A stretch of 64,000 nucleotides of DNA from positions 4,154,001-4,218,000 of the forward strand of contig NZ_JQLI01000001.1 of assembly GCF_000744095.1 (NCBI RefSeq). The letters run 5' to 3'. The notes beneath the pieces are model-generated. The model worked only from the letters and a program-made list of their open reading frames with translations. It was not told the origin of the DNA and searched no databases. Shown here piece by piece: positions 47,805 through 56,530 of the stretch. A program made the position numbers and the translations under genes. Source of the stretch: Cupriavidus necator A5-1 (GTDB lineage: Bacteria > Pseudomonadota > Gammaproteobacteria > Burkholderiales > Burkholderiaceae). Position 1 is the first letter of the stretch. Each line of letters opens with the position of its first letter.

Positions 47805-49488
47805 GTGGACGGGTATCCGCGGCGCGATGGCCGCCCTTGCCCGCCGCGTCGCGCAGCCCGGCGCGGATGCCGACGCCGCCCGCCTGCTGGCGCGCGCGGG
47901 TGCGTGGCGCGCGGCCTTTGCCGCGGCGCCGGGCGAGCGCTGGGCCATCCATATCGACTCCACGCAGGAATTCGCCGCCGCCCTGTTCGGTGCCTGGCAC
48001 GCGGGCAAGCACGTGGTGCTGCCCGGCGACATGCGCCCGGACACGCTGCTGGCGCTGCGCGTGCACACCGACGGCTGGGCCGGCGAACTGCCCCAGGGGT
48101 TGCAGCCGCGGGACCTCGACGGCGATGCCGGCGCTTGGCCGCCGCTGTTGCCCGACGATACCAGCGTCACGCTGTTCACGTCCGGCTCCACCGGGGCACC
48201 CGAAGCCATCCATAAGCGGCTGGCGCAGCTCGATGCGGAAACCGCCGCGCTGCAAGCCGCCTTCGGCGCACAACTGCCGCGTGACGTCCGCCTGCTGGCC
48301 ACGGTTTCGCACCAGCATATCTACGGCCTGCTGTTCTGCGTGCTGTGGCCGCTGGCGGCCGGCCGCGCGCTGCCGCAGGTGCGCCTCGCCTTCCATGAAG
48401 AAGTCGTCGCCGCGTGCGGCGACGCGCCGGTAGTGCTGGTCAGCAGCCCCGCGCACCTGCGCCGCATGCCTGAATCGTTGGACTGGTCGGCGGCCCGCGC
48501 GGCGGTGTGCGCCGTGTTCTCCTCGGGTGGGCCGTTGCCGCCCACGGCGGCGGACGACGCGCTGCGCCACCTCGGCCAGTCACCCATCGAAGTCTTCGGC
48601 AGTTCCGAAACCGGCGGCATCGCCTGGCGCCAGCGCGCACGCCAGCAGGACCGCTGGACAGCCCTGCCCGGCGTGGCATGGCGCCTGCAGGACGGCTTCC
48701 TGGCGGTGCGCTCGGCACACCTGCCCAATGACGACTGGCATGTTTGCGCGGACCGTGCGCTGGCCGACGGCGAACAGGGCTTCGTGCTGGCCGGGCGCGC
48801 CGACCGCGTCGCCAAAATCGAAGAGAAGCGCGTGTCGCTGACCCGCATCGAGCAGGCGCTGGCGGCCTCGCCGCTGGTGCAGGACGCGCGCGCGGTATTG
48901 GTGGACCTCGATGTCGGCACGCGCGTGGCCGCGGCCGTGGTGCTGGCAGAAGCCGGCGCCGCCATGCTCGCTGATGCCGGCCGGCCCGCGGTAATCGCCG
49001 CGCTGAAAGCGGCATTGGCCGACGGCGTCGATCCGCTCGCGCTGCCGCGGCGCTGGCACCTGGCCATCGAGGCGCTGCCCTGCAACGCGCAGGGCAAGAC
49101 CACCGAGGCGATGCTGCGCGACCTGTTCCACCAGACCCTGCCGCGCGCGGTCTGGATCGAGGGCAGCGACAACACCGCCGTGGCCACGCTGGACGTCGGC
49201 GAACACCTGGCGATCTTCGACGGGCATTTCCCCGGCACCCCGATCGTGCCCGGCGTGGCGCAGATCGACTGGGTCATGACGCTGGCGCCGCAGCGCCTGC
49301 CGGTGCCGGCGCGCGAGCGTTTCCTGCGGCTGGACGTGCTCAAGTTCCAGGGTGTGATCCGCCCCGGCAGCCAGGTGCGGCTGGACCTGGAATGGCTGCC
49401 GGCCAAGGCCGCGCTGGCGTTCCGGCTGACCTCCGCGGCAGGCCCGCACGCCAGCGGCCGCATCATCTTCAGGAGCGAGCATGGCTGA
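47797..49488 (+). CDS. Fused AMP-dependent acyl ligase and hotdog dehydratase of the aryl polyene pathway
   Basis: The 563-residue protein has two parts. Residues about 1-440 form an adenylating ligase with the ATP loop LFTSGSTGAPEAIHK, SSGGPLPPTAA, GSSETGGIAWR and the A8-like RADRVAKIEEKRVSL; it probably loads the aryl acid onto an ACP. Residues about 450-563 form a FabA/FabZ-like hotdog domain with the signature FDGHFPGTPIVPGVAQIDW. In E. coli these are two genes, apeH and apeI, the second a dehydratase partner; here they are one protein. It overlaps the gene before it by 8 bp. Confidence 0.87.
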   Translation: MTEWTGIRGAMAALARRVAQPGADADAARLLARAGAWRAAFAAAPGERWAIHIDSTQEFAAALFGAWHAGKHVVLPGDMRPDTLLALRVHTDGWAGELPQGLQPRDLDGDAGAWPPLLPDDTSVTLFTSGSTGAPEAIHKRLAQLDAETAALQAAFGAQLPRDVRLLATVSHQHIYGLLFCVLWPLAAGRALPQVRLAFHEEVVAACGDAPVVLVSSPAHLRRMPESLDWSAARAAVCAVFSSGGPLPPTAADDALRHLGQSPIEVFGSSETGGIAWRQRARQQDRWTALPGVAWRLQDGFLAVRSAHLPNDDWHVCADRALADGEQGFVLAGRADRVAKIEEKRVSLTRIEQALAASPLVQDARAVLVDLDVGTRVAAAVVLAEAGAAMLADAGRPAVIAALKAALADGVDPLALPRRWHLAIEALPCNAQGKTTEAMLRDLFHQTLPRAVWIEGSDNTAVATLDVGEHLAIFDGHFPGTPIVPGVAQIDWVMTLAPQRLPVPARERFLRLDVLKFQGVIRPGSQVRLDLEWLPAKAALAFRLTSAAGPHASGRIIFRSEHG

Positions 49489-50230
49489 CGCCGACTTCCG
49501 TCCGGTGGTACTGGTGCCGGTCTACAACCACGAGCGCGCCATCGGCGCCATGGTGGATGCGATCCTGGCGCACCCGGTGCCCTGCCTGCTGGTCGACGAT
49601 GGCAGCAATGCCGAATGCGCCGCCGTGCTGCGCGAGCTCGCCGCGCGCCCGGACGGCCGCGTCACGCTGGTCAGGCTCGGACAGAACCAGGGCAAGGGCG
49701 GGGCCGTGATGGCCGGCTTCGAGGCCGCCTGGCGCGCGGGCTACACCCACGCGCTGCAGATCGACGCGGACGGCCAGCACGATGCCGGCTGCATCCCCGC
49801 CTTTCTCGATATGGCGCAGCGCAATCCGGCGGCAATGGTGTGCGGCAACCCCATCTACGACGCCTCGGTGCCGCGCGCGCGGCTGATCGGGCGCTACCTG
49901 ACGCACGTGTGGGTCTGGGTCCATACGCTGTCGTTCACGGTGCGCGATTCGATGTGCGGGCTGCGCGTCTATCCGCTCGCCGACGTGGTGCCGCTGACGC
50001 GCGCCGCGCGCATCGGGCCGCGCATGGAGTTCGATATCGAGATCCTGGTACGGCTGGTCTGGCGCGGCGTGCGCATCATCAATATCCCGACGCCAGTGAC
50101 CTATCCCAGCGACGGCGTCTCGCACTTCCGCGTCTGGCGCGACAACCTGCGTATTTCGTGGATGCATACGCGACTGTTCTTCGGCATGCTGTGGCGCCTC
50201 CCCGTACTGATGGGACGCAAGCTGGCATGA
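49481..50230 (+). CDS. Family 2 glycosyltransferase of the aryl polyene cluster
   Basis: The 249-residue protein is a GT-A fold glycosyltransferase: PVVLVPVYNHERAIGAMVDAI at the start, LVDDGSNAE, and the metal-binding DxD-type motif in LQIDADGQHD. It resembles dolichol-phosphate-mannose synthase-like enzymes and lacks long membrane helices. In aryl polyene clusters it probably adds a sugar to the lipid anchor. In E. coli apeJ the glycosyltransferase and the next acyltransferase are, as I recall, one protein; here they are two overlapping genes (ATGA). Confidence 0.87.
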   Translation: MADADFRPVVLVPVYNHERAIGAMVDAILAHPVPCLLVDDGSNAECAAVLRELAARPDGRVTLVRLGQNQGKGGAVMAGFEAAWRAGYTHALQIDADGQHDAGCIPAFLDMAQRNPAAMVCGNPIYDASVPRARLIGRYLTHVWVWVHTLSFTVRDSMCGLRVYPLADVVPLTRAARIGPRMEFDIEILVRLVWRGVRIINIPTPVTYPSDGVSHFRVWRDNLRISWMHTRLFFGMLWRLPVLMGRKLA

Positions 50231-51210
50231 GCACGACCGCACCCGGCGCGGCTTCGCCCGCAAGCACTCCCGCGCGCCACTGGAGCCGCATCGGCGAGGC
50301 CACCTGCGTGTGGGGCGTGTGGTGCCTGTACACCATCCACCGGCTGTTCGGGCGGCTGGCGTTCCGCGCGGTGCTGTACCCGGTGGTCACCTACTACTGG
50401 CTCGCGCATGGCGCGGCGCGCCGCGCCTCGCTCGACTACCTGCGGCGCATGCATCGCGCCACCGGCGCGCAAGGCCCGCTGCCAGGTGCGCGCCATACGC
50501 TGCGCCACCTGTACGCGTTCGCCGACACGCTGCTCGACAAGCTGCTGGCAATCGGCGGCCGCTATGCCTTCGGCAACGTCACGCGCGAAGGCGCCGAGGT
50601 GATGCTGCGCCAGATCGAGAGCGGCCAGGGCGGCATCATCGTCACCGCGCATATGGGCTGCCTGGAGCTGTGCCGCGTGCTGGCCCGCCATCGCGCCGGC
50701 CTGCGCCTGACGGTGCTGGTGCATACCGCGCATGCGCAGCGTTTCAACCGTATCCTGGCCCGGCTCGATCCGGGCTCGACGCTGCAGCTGTACCAGGTCG
50801 ACGAGATCTCGCCGGCCACCGCGCAGGAACTGGCCGACAAGGTCCGCGCCGGCGAATTCGTCGCCATTGCCGGCGACCGCGCGCCGGCCCACGGCGGGCG
50901 CGCCGTCAGCGTCCCGTTCCTGGGTGCGCCGGCGCGCTTCCCGGTGGGCCCCTATGTGCTGGCCGCGCTGATGGACTGCCCGCTGTTCGCGATGGGCTGC
51001 ATCCGCCACGGCGACGGCCACCTGCTGCGTTTTACCGAACTGGCACGCGCAGTGCGCCTGCCGCGCGCCGGCCGCGCCGAAGCGCTGACCGGCTATGCCA
51101 CCGCCTATGCCGACTGGCTCGCGCAACTGCTGGTGCTGTCGCCGTACGACTGGTTCAACTTCTACGATTTCTGGGCCGCCCCGGACAACACGCCCGGGCG
51201 CACGCGCTGA
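50227..51210 (+). CDS. LpxL/HtrB-type acyltransferase of the aryl polyene cluster
   Basis: The ATG at 50227 overlaps the glycosyltransferase stop and gives 327 residues. The acyltransferase motif HX4E is in TAHMGCLELCRV, and GDRAPAHGGRAVSVPFLG is typical of lipid A lauroyl transferase relatives. A hydrophobic N-terminal region around residue 30-60 suggests inner-membrane attachment. It probably acylates the glycolipid anchor of the pigment or attaches the polyene. The pairing with the GT2 gene supports a joint role in anchor building. Confidence 0.85.
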   Translation: MSTTAPGAASPASTPARHWSRIGEATCVWGVWCLYTIHRLFGRLAFRAVLYPVVTYYWLAHGAARRASLDYLRRMHRATGAQGPLPGARHTLRHLYAFADTLLDKLLAIGGRYAFGNVTREGAEVMLRQIESGQGGIIVTAHMGCLELCRVLARHRAGLRLTVLVHTAHAQRFNRILARLDPGSTLQLYQVDEISPATAQELADKVRAGEFVAIAGDRAPAHGGRAVSVPFLGAPARFPVGPYVLAALMDCPLFAMGCIRHGDGHLLRFTELARAVRLPRAGRAEALTGYATAYADWLAQLLVLSPYDWFNFYDFWAAPDNTPGRTR

Positions 51211-51235
51211 GCCCGCGATCGACCCTCACAGTGCC

Positions 51236-51652
51236 ATGACCCCAGACCTCAGCCACGAGATCACCCTCAGCCCGGCCTTCCACGACCTCGACCCGATGGA
51301 CGTGGTGTGGCACGGCAACTATGTGCGCTACCTGGAGCAAGCGCGCTGCGCGCTGCTGGCGCGGTTCCAGTACGACTACCCCGCGATGCGCGATTCCGGC
51401 TATGCGTGGCCGTTGGTGGATCTGCGCCTGCGCTATGTGCGCCCGCTGGTCTACGGCCAGGCCGTGATCGTGCGCGCCACCATTGTCGAGTGGGAGAACC
51501 GGCTCAAGATCGACTACGTGCTGCGCGATGCCGCCACCGGCGAGCGCCTGACCAAGGGCTATTCGGTGCAGGTGGCAGTGGACATGCGCACCGGCGAGAT
51601 GTGCTACGAGTGCCCGCCGGTGCTGTGGGAGCGCCTGGGGGTCAAGCCATGA
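51236..51652 (+). CDS. apeK: Acyl thioesterase, 4-hydroxybenzoyl-CoA thioesterase/YbgC type
   Basis: The ATG at 51236 gives 138 residues of a hotdog-fold thioesterase. FHDLDPMDVVWHGNYVRYLEQAR carries the catalytic Asp and the family signature. Such enzymes hydrolyse acyl-CoA or acyl-ACP thioesters. In this pathway it may release misprimed chains or the finished polyene. It lies 25 bp after the acyltransferase and overlaps the LolA-like gene (ATGA). Confidence 0.88.
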   Translation: MTPDLSHEITLSPAFHDLDPMDVVWHGNYVRYLEQARCALLARFQYDYPAMRDSGYAWPLVDLRLRYVRPLVYGQAVIVRATIVEWENRLKIDYVLRDAATGERLTKGYSVQVAVDMRTGEMCYECPPVLWERLGVKP

Positions 51653-52269
51653 AGCGCCGCACCTTGCTGGCCGCCCTCGCGGCGCTTGCCTGCCTGCCGG
51701 CGTTGCCGGTACAGGCTGCCGATACGCTCGGCGCCATCGCCGCGCGGCTGGCCGATGCGCCGGTGATCCGCGGCCGCTTCGAGCAGAAGCGTCAGCTTGC
51801 GGGCTTTACCAATCCGCTGGTCTCGCGCGGCGACTTCGTGCTGGCACGCGAACGCGGGCTGGCCTGGACCACGCGCGAGCCGATCGTGTCGAGCCTGCTG
51901 GTGACACCAAAGGAACTGGTGGTGCGCGGCGCCGACGGCCAGGTGCAGCAGCGGCTGGCCGCCGACGAGCAGCCGGCGATGCGTCTGGTCGGCGAATCGA
52001 TGATCGCGGTGCTGCGCGGCGACCTGTCGGCGTTGTCGAAGCGCTTTGCACTGGATGCGAAGCTCGCTGGCAAGGACGGCTGGGCGCTGACGCTGACACC
52101 GACCGACAGCGGCATCCGGCGCGCCTTTGCCCGCATCGAGCTGAGCGGCGACCGCTTCGTGCGCAGCATCCGACTGGAGGAAGCGGGCGGCGATGCCACC
52201 CAGATCCGTTTGATCGAGCCGGTGGCGGCGCCAAAGCTCTCCGCCGCGGAGGCCCAGCGCTTTGAGTGA
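51649..52269 (+). CDS. apeL: LolA-like periplasmic carrier of the aryl polyene cluster
   Basis: The 206-residue protein has a signal peptide (RTLLAALAALACLPALPVQAA) followed by a LolA-type half-barrel: VIRGRFEQKRQLAGFTNPLVSRGDFVL and GLAWTTREPIVS fit the family. It should carry a lipid-like pigment across the periplasm. It overlaps the exporter gene by eight bases, which fits a hand-over from the MMPL pump to this carrier. Confidence 0.88.
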   Translation: MKRRTLLAALAALACLPALPVQAADTLGAIAARLADAPVIRGRFEQKRQLAGFTNPLVSRGDFVLARERGLAWTTREPIVSSLLVTPKELVVRGADGQVQQRLAADEQPAMRLVGESMIAVLRGDLSALSKRFALDAKLAGKDGWALTLTPTDSGIRRAFARIELSGDRFVRSIRLEEAGGDATQIRLIEPVAAPKLSAAEAQRFE

Positions 52270-54661
52270 TTCCGCCAACCGCGTTCCCGTCCGTGCCCGC
52301 GCCGGCCTGGCGGGCATGGCGCCGCTGGCCCGTGTGCTGGCGTTCGCCTGGCTGCTGGCCGTGCTGGCGCTGGCCTTGCACCAGGCCAGCTTCTGGCGCA
52401 GCGCGCGCATCGATACCGACGTGATGGTGCTGCTGCCCGGCAGCGAGCGCGCCGCCACCGCCGACCGCGTGCTGCGCCAGCTGGCCGACGGCGTCTCGCG
52501 CGAGATCATCGTGCTGGTCGGCGCGCCCGACTGGCAGCAGGCAAAGACGGCCGCGCAGCGCTTCGGCCAGGCCACCGGCGCGCATCCCGAGCTGCTGCGC
52601 CCGGTCGACAAGATCGCCGCCTTTGACTTCGACGCTGCGCTGTCCTTCTACCGCCCCTGGCGCGACCACCTGCTGACCGACGCGCAGCGCACCATGCTCG
52701 GCCGCACCGATGCCGACACGCTGGCGCAGCAGGCGCTGGCGCGGCTGTACCAGTTCTCGGCCGGCACCAGCCTGTCGGGCTGGTCGGCCGATCCGCTGGG
52801 GCTGTGGCAGGGCTGGTGGCTGTCGCGCGCGGACCTGACCCGCGTGCGCGAGCACGACGGGCTGGCGGCATTCTCCGCCGAAGGCATGCACTGGGTGCTG
52901 CTGACCTATCGCATCAGCAAACCCGCGTTCTCGGTCAGCGGCGATACCGACTACGGCGACCTGCTGGCAAGCGCCAATGCCAGCGCGCGCCAGGGACAAG
53001 ACGCGGTGCGCGTGGTGATGGCCGGCATCCCGCTGCACGCCGAGGCGGCGGCGGCGCAGGCCAGCTTCGAGATGAACGTGATCGGCCTGGGCTCGCTGGC
53101 GGCGGTGCTGCTGCTGGTGTGGCTGGCCTTTCGCTCGCTGCGCCCGATCGTGCTGGTGGCGCTGTCACTGTTGATCGGCACCGCGGCGGCGATCTCCATG
53201 ACCGCCGCCGTGTTCGACCGCGTCCACCTGATCACGCTGGTGTTCGGGGCCAGCCTGGTCGGCGTGGCCGAGGACTACGGCATCCATTACTTCGTGACGC
53301 GGCAGGCTGATGGCCGGCGCGCGCCGGCGGGCGTGATGCGCCGGTTGCTGCCGGGCATGACGTTGGCGCTGTCGACCAGCGTGGTCGCCTACCTTGCGCT
53401 GGGCATCGCACCGTTCCCGGGGCTGCGGCAGATGGCGCTGTTCTCCGCCGTGGGCCTGGTCGCGGCGTTCCTGACGGTGGTGCTGTGGTTCCCGCTGCTC
53501 GATCGTGGCAGCCTGCGACCGACGCGGCTGTCGGCGTGGCTGGCCGACAGCCTGGCGCGCTGGCCGCGCGCACTTGCGGATCGCCGCACGCTAATTCTGG
53601 CTGCGGGGCTCGCCGCCTTTATCATTCCGGGCCTGCTGCAAGTGAAGGTGGTGGACGACGTGCGCCAGCTGCAAAGCTCGCCCCCAGCGCTGATCGAAGC
53701 CCAGCGCACCGCCGGCCGCCTGCTCGGCAGCCCCAGCCCGGCGCAGTTCCTGCTGGTGCGCGGCGCTTCCGCCGATGAGGTGCTGCAGCGCGAGGAGGCC
53801 GCCAAGGCGGCGCTGGCTGGCATCATGGCGGACGGCGGCATCGACGGCTTTGTCGCGCTGTCCGACTGGGTGCCCTCGGCGGCACGCCAGCGCGCGGACG
53901 CGGCACTGGTGTCGACGCTGGAGGCGCAGGTGCGCGAGCGCGTCGCACACGTCACCGGCACTTCGCCCGGCCTGGTCGCCGGCGCGGAGATGGCCGGCCC
54001 CGATGAAGTGCTGACCTTGCCCACGTGGCAGGCCCAGCCGGTCTCGGAGGCCCTGCGCCACCTGTGGGTGGGCCGCGAAGGCAAGGACGGCAATTACGCC
54101 AGCGTGATGTTGCTGCGCGGCCTGGACGACCCGAAGACCATGCCCAGGGTGCAGGCCGCCGTGGCCGGCGTGGCGGGAGTCGAATGGGTTGACCGGGTGG
54201 CGGACCTGTCCGGCTTGCTGCACCATTACCGCGTGCTGATGACCTGGCTGCTGCTGGCCGGCGCCGCCGCGGTCTCGGTGCTGCTGGCGTGGCGTTACGG
54301 CCGCGCCGCCTGGCGCGCGCTGGTGCCGACCCTGCTGGCGGCGCTGTTCAGCGTGGCGCTGCTAGGCTGGCTGCACGTGCCGCTGCAGCTGTTCCCGGTG
54401 CTGGCGCTGGCACTGCTGCTGGGCGTCGGCGTCGACTACGGCATCTTCCTGCTGGAGCACCCCGGTGATGGCGTATCGTGGACGGCGATCGTGCTGGGCG
54501 CGGCGAGTACGCTGCTCGCTTTCGGCCTGCTGGCGCTGTCGTCCACGCCGGCGCTGCATGCCTTCGGCGTCACCATGCTGGCCGGCGTCGGCGCGGTCTG
54601 GGTGCTATCGCCCTGGTTCCGGCCGCTGGCGCAGGAAGGAAATTCGCATGGCGGGCACTGA
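52262..54661 (+). CDS. apeM: MMPL/RND-type exporter of the aryl polyene cluster
   Basis: The 799-residue protein is a proton-driven lipid exporter with about twelve membrane helices in two repeats, each with one large periplasmic domain. The first helix is LARVLAFAWLLAVLALALH, and helix groups lie at about residues 275-390 and 655-780. GVAEDYGIHYFV and GVGVDYGIFLLE are the repeated MMPL motifs with the acidic residue of the proton relay. The start is a TTG inside the preceding gene. It probably moves the finished polyene lipid across the inner membrane. Confidence 0.9.
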   Translation: MSDSANRVPVRARAGLAGMAPLARVLAFAWLLAVLALALHQASFWRSARIDTDVMVLLPGSERAATADRVLRQLADGVSREIIVLVGAPDWQQAKTAAQRFGQATGAHPELLRPVDKIAAFDFDAALSFYRPWRDHLLTDAQRTMLGRTDADTLAQQALARLYQFSAGTSLSGWSADPLGLWQGWWLSRADLTRVREHDGLAAFSAEGMHWVLLTYRISKPAFSVSGDTDYGDLLASANASARQGQDAVRVVMAGIPLHAEAAAAQASFEMNVIGLGSLAAVLLLVWLAFRSLRPIVLVALSLLIGTAAAISMTAAVFDRVHLITLVFGASLVGVAEDYGIHYFVTRQADGRRAPAGVMRRLLPGMTLALSTSVVAYLALGIAPFPGLRQMALFSAVGLVAAFLTVVLWFPLLDRGSLRPTRLSAWLADSLARWPRALADRRTLILAAGLAAFIIPGLLQVKVVDDVRQLQSSPPALIEAQRTAGRLLGSPSPAQFLLVRGASADEVLQREEAAKAALAGIMADGGIDGFVALSDWVPSAARQRADAALVSTLEAQVRERVAHVTGTSPGLVAGAEMAGPDEVLTLPTWQAQPVSEALRHLWVGREGKDGNYASVMLLRGLDDPKTMPRVQAAVAGVAGVEWVDRVADLSGLLHHYRVLMTWLLLAGAAAVSVLLAWRYGRAAWRALVPTLLAALFSVALLGWLHVPLQLFPVLALALLLGVGVDYGIFLLEHPGDGVSWTAIVLGAASTLLAFGLLALSSTPALHAFGVTMLAGVGAVWVLSPWFRPLAQEGNSHGGH

Positions 54662-54716
54662 GCCACGAGCCTGGCGCCGTCATCTCGCAGTCCCTGAGTA
54701 TTGAGAGTCGAAGCTT

Positions 54717-55946
54717 ATGAAAACGGAAACCACGGATGTCGTCATCATCGGCGCGGGCCCTGCGGGCTCGGTCGCGGCCGGCTTGCTGCGCAAGCACGGG
54801 ATCCCGGTGCTGGTGATCGAGAAGGAGACGTTCCCACGCTTTTCGATCGGCGAAAGCCTGCTGCCGCAGAGCATGGCCTATATCGAAGAGGCCGGCATGC
54901 TGCGCGCGGTGGTGGAAGCGGGCTTCCAGTACAAGAACGGCGCCGCCTTCTCGCGCGGCGCGCAGCAGACCGCGTTCGACTTCCGCGAGAAGTTCTCGCC
55001 CGGCTGGGGCACCACCTACCAGGTGCAGCGCGCGCGCTTTGACGACGTGCTGATCCGCGAGGCCGCGCACCAGGGCGCCGAGGTGCGCTTCTCCCACCTG
55101 GTCGAGGACGTCGACGTCAGTGGCGCGCAGCCCGAGGTCACCGTGCGCGCGCCGGATGGCAGCCAGTACACGGTGCGCGCCAAGTTCCTGCTCGATGCCT
55201 CCGGCTTCGGCCGCATCCTGCCGCGCCTGCTGAAGCTGGAATCGCCGTCGGGCTTCCCGGTGCGCAGCGCGATCTTCACCCACGTGGAAGACCGGATCGC
55301 GCCGGGCGAGTTCGATCGCAACAAGATCCTGATCAGCGTGCATCCGGAGCACCAGGACGTCTGGTACTGGACCATCCCGTTCTCCGACGGCCGCTGCTCG
55401 CAGGGTGTGGTCGCCGAGAAGGCCTTCCTGGACCGCTACACCGGCACCGAGACCGAGCGCCTGCAAGCGCTGGTGAACGAGGAGCCGGGCCTGGCCAAGT
55501 TGCTCGCCAACGCGCAGTGGGACACTCCCGCGCGCCAGATCGCGGGCTACTCGGCCAATGTGAAATCGCTGTGGGGCAACGGCTATGCGCTGCTCGGCAA
55601 CGCCGGCGAGTTTCTCGACCCGGTGTTCTCCTCCGGCGTCACCATCGCCTTCAAGTCGGCCAGCCTCGCCGCGCAATGCTTGGTGCGCCAGCTCGCTGGC
55701 GAGACCGTGGACTGGGAGAAGGAGTTCGCGCAGCCGCTCAAGGCCGGTGTGGACTGCTTCCGCGTCTTTGTCGAAGCCTGGTACGAAGGCCGCTTCCAGA
55801 AGCTGATCTTCCATCCCAATGCCACCCCGGAAATCCGCGGCATGATTTCCGCGATCCTGGCGGGCTACGCATGGGACCGCAGCAACCCCTTCGTGGCCGA
55901 GCCGCGCCGCCGGCTGGCGGTGCTGGAAGAGTTCTGCAAAGTCTGA
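54717..55946 (+). CDS. Flavin-dependent halogenase family protein in the aryl polyene cluster
   Basis: The 409-residue protein has the FAD motif IIGAGPAGSVAAGLL and FPRFSIGESLLP at the N-terminus. Three halogenase signatures are visible: a Lys at position 73 in FQYKNGAAF at the place of the catalytic lysine, WYWTIP at 216-221 (the WxWxIP motif), and FLDPVFSSG at 299-307 (the Fx.Px.Sx.G motif). It should chlorinate or brominate an electron-rich aromatic ring. It lies between the exporter and DUF3261 genes, a position where the plain E. coli cluster has none, so the pigment may be halogenated like xanthomonadin. A monooxygenase role is possible. Confidence 0.85.
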   Translation: MKTETTDVVIIGAGPAGSVAAGLLRKHGIPVLVIEKETFPRFSIGESLLPQSMAYIEEAGMLRAVVEAGFQYKNGAAFSRGAQQTAFDFREKFSPGWGTTYQVQRARFDDVLIREAAHQGAEVRFSHLVEDVDVSGAQPEVTVRAPDGSQYTVRAKFLLDASGFGRILPRLLKLESPSGFPVRSAIFTHVEDRIAPGEFDRNKILISVHPEHQDVWYWTIPFSDGRCSQGVVAEKAFLDRYTGTETERLQALVNEEPGLAKLLANAQWDTPARQIAGYSANVKSLWGNGYALLGNAGEFLDPVFSSGVTIAFKSASLAAQCLVRQLAGETVDWEKEFAQPLKAGVDCFRVFVEAWYEGRFQKLIFHPNATPEIRGMISAILAGYAWDRSNPFVAEPRRRLAVLEEFCKV

Positions 55947-56530
55947 TGCGCCGCCTTACCTTGTCCGCGCTGGCGTTGGCCGCTGCCCTGGCAGCGGGCT
56001 GCGCCGCGCCGGGTGCCGCCCCCGGGCACGCTGCGCCGCAAGCCAGTGCCACGGTGCTGCTGCGCCTGCCGCCGGCATCGCTGCAGCGCGAACTGACGCT
56101 GCAGCAGCACATCACCGTCGAATTCCAGATGCAGGGCCGCACCGAGCGCCGCGAGCTGATGGCCCTGCTGGAAGCCGATGCCGCGCACACGCGGCTCGCT
56201 GCCGTGGCCGGCGGGCAGGTATTGGCGCGGCTGAGCTGGGACGGGACCAACCTGCAGGTCTCGCGCTCGCCATGGGCGCCCGCGGAACTGCAGCCGGAGC
56301 TCATCCTGAGCGACCTGCAGCTGTCGCTGTGGCCGGCTGACGCGATCCGGGCCGCGTTGCCAGCCGGATGGAGCTTCGACGCGACACCCGCCTTGCGCCA
56401 GCTGCGCCAGGGCACCGAAACCGTTGCCGAGATCCGCTTTCCGGATGCGGCCACCACGCTGTTCGTGCAATACCGCGACGGCTATCGGCTGACGATCCGC
56501 AATCTGCCAGCGCAAGGCGGTGCAGCATGA
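55946..56530 (+). CDS. apeN: DUF3261 outer-membrane lipoprotein of the aryl polyene cluster
   Basis: The ATG at 55946 overlaps the halogenase stop (TGATG) and gives 194 residues. The signal peptide ends in a lipobox, LAAGCAAP, so it is a lipoprotein. The mature part is a LolB-like/DUF3261 domain with FQMQGRTERRELMALLEA and FPDAATTLFVQYRDGYRLTIRN. By analogy with LolB it receives the pigment lipid from the periplasmic carrier and inserts it in the outer membrane. It overlaps the ketosynthase gene by four bases. Confidence 0.87.
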   Translation: MRRLTLSALALAAALAAGCAAPGAAPGHAAPQASATVLLRLPPASLQRELTLQQHITVEFQMQGRTERRELMALLEADAAHTRLAAVAGGQVLARLSWDGTNLQVSRSPWAPAELQPELILSDLQLSLWPADAIRAALPAGWSFDATPALRQLRQGTETVAEIRFPDAATTLFVQYRDGYRLTIRNLPAQGGAA

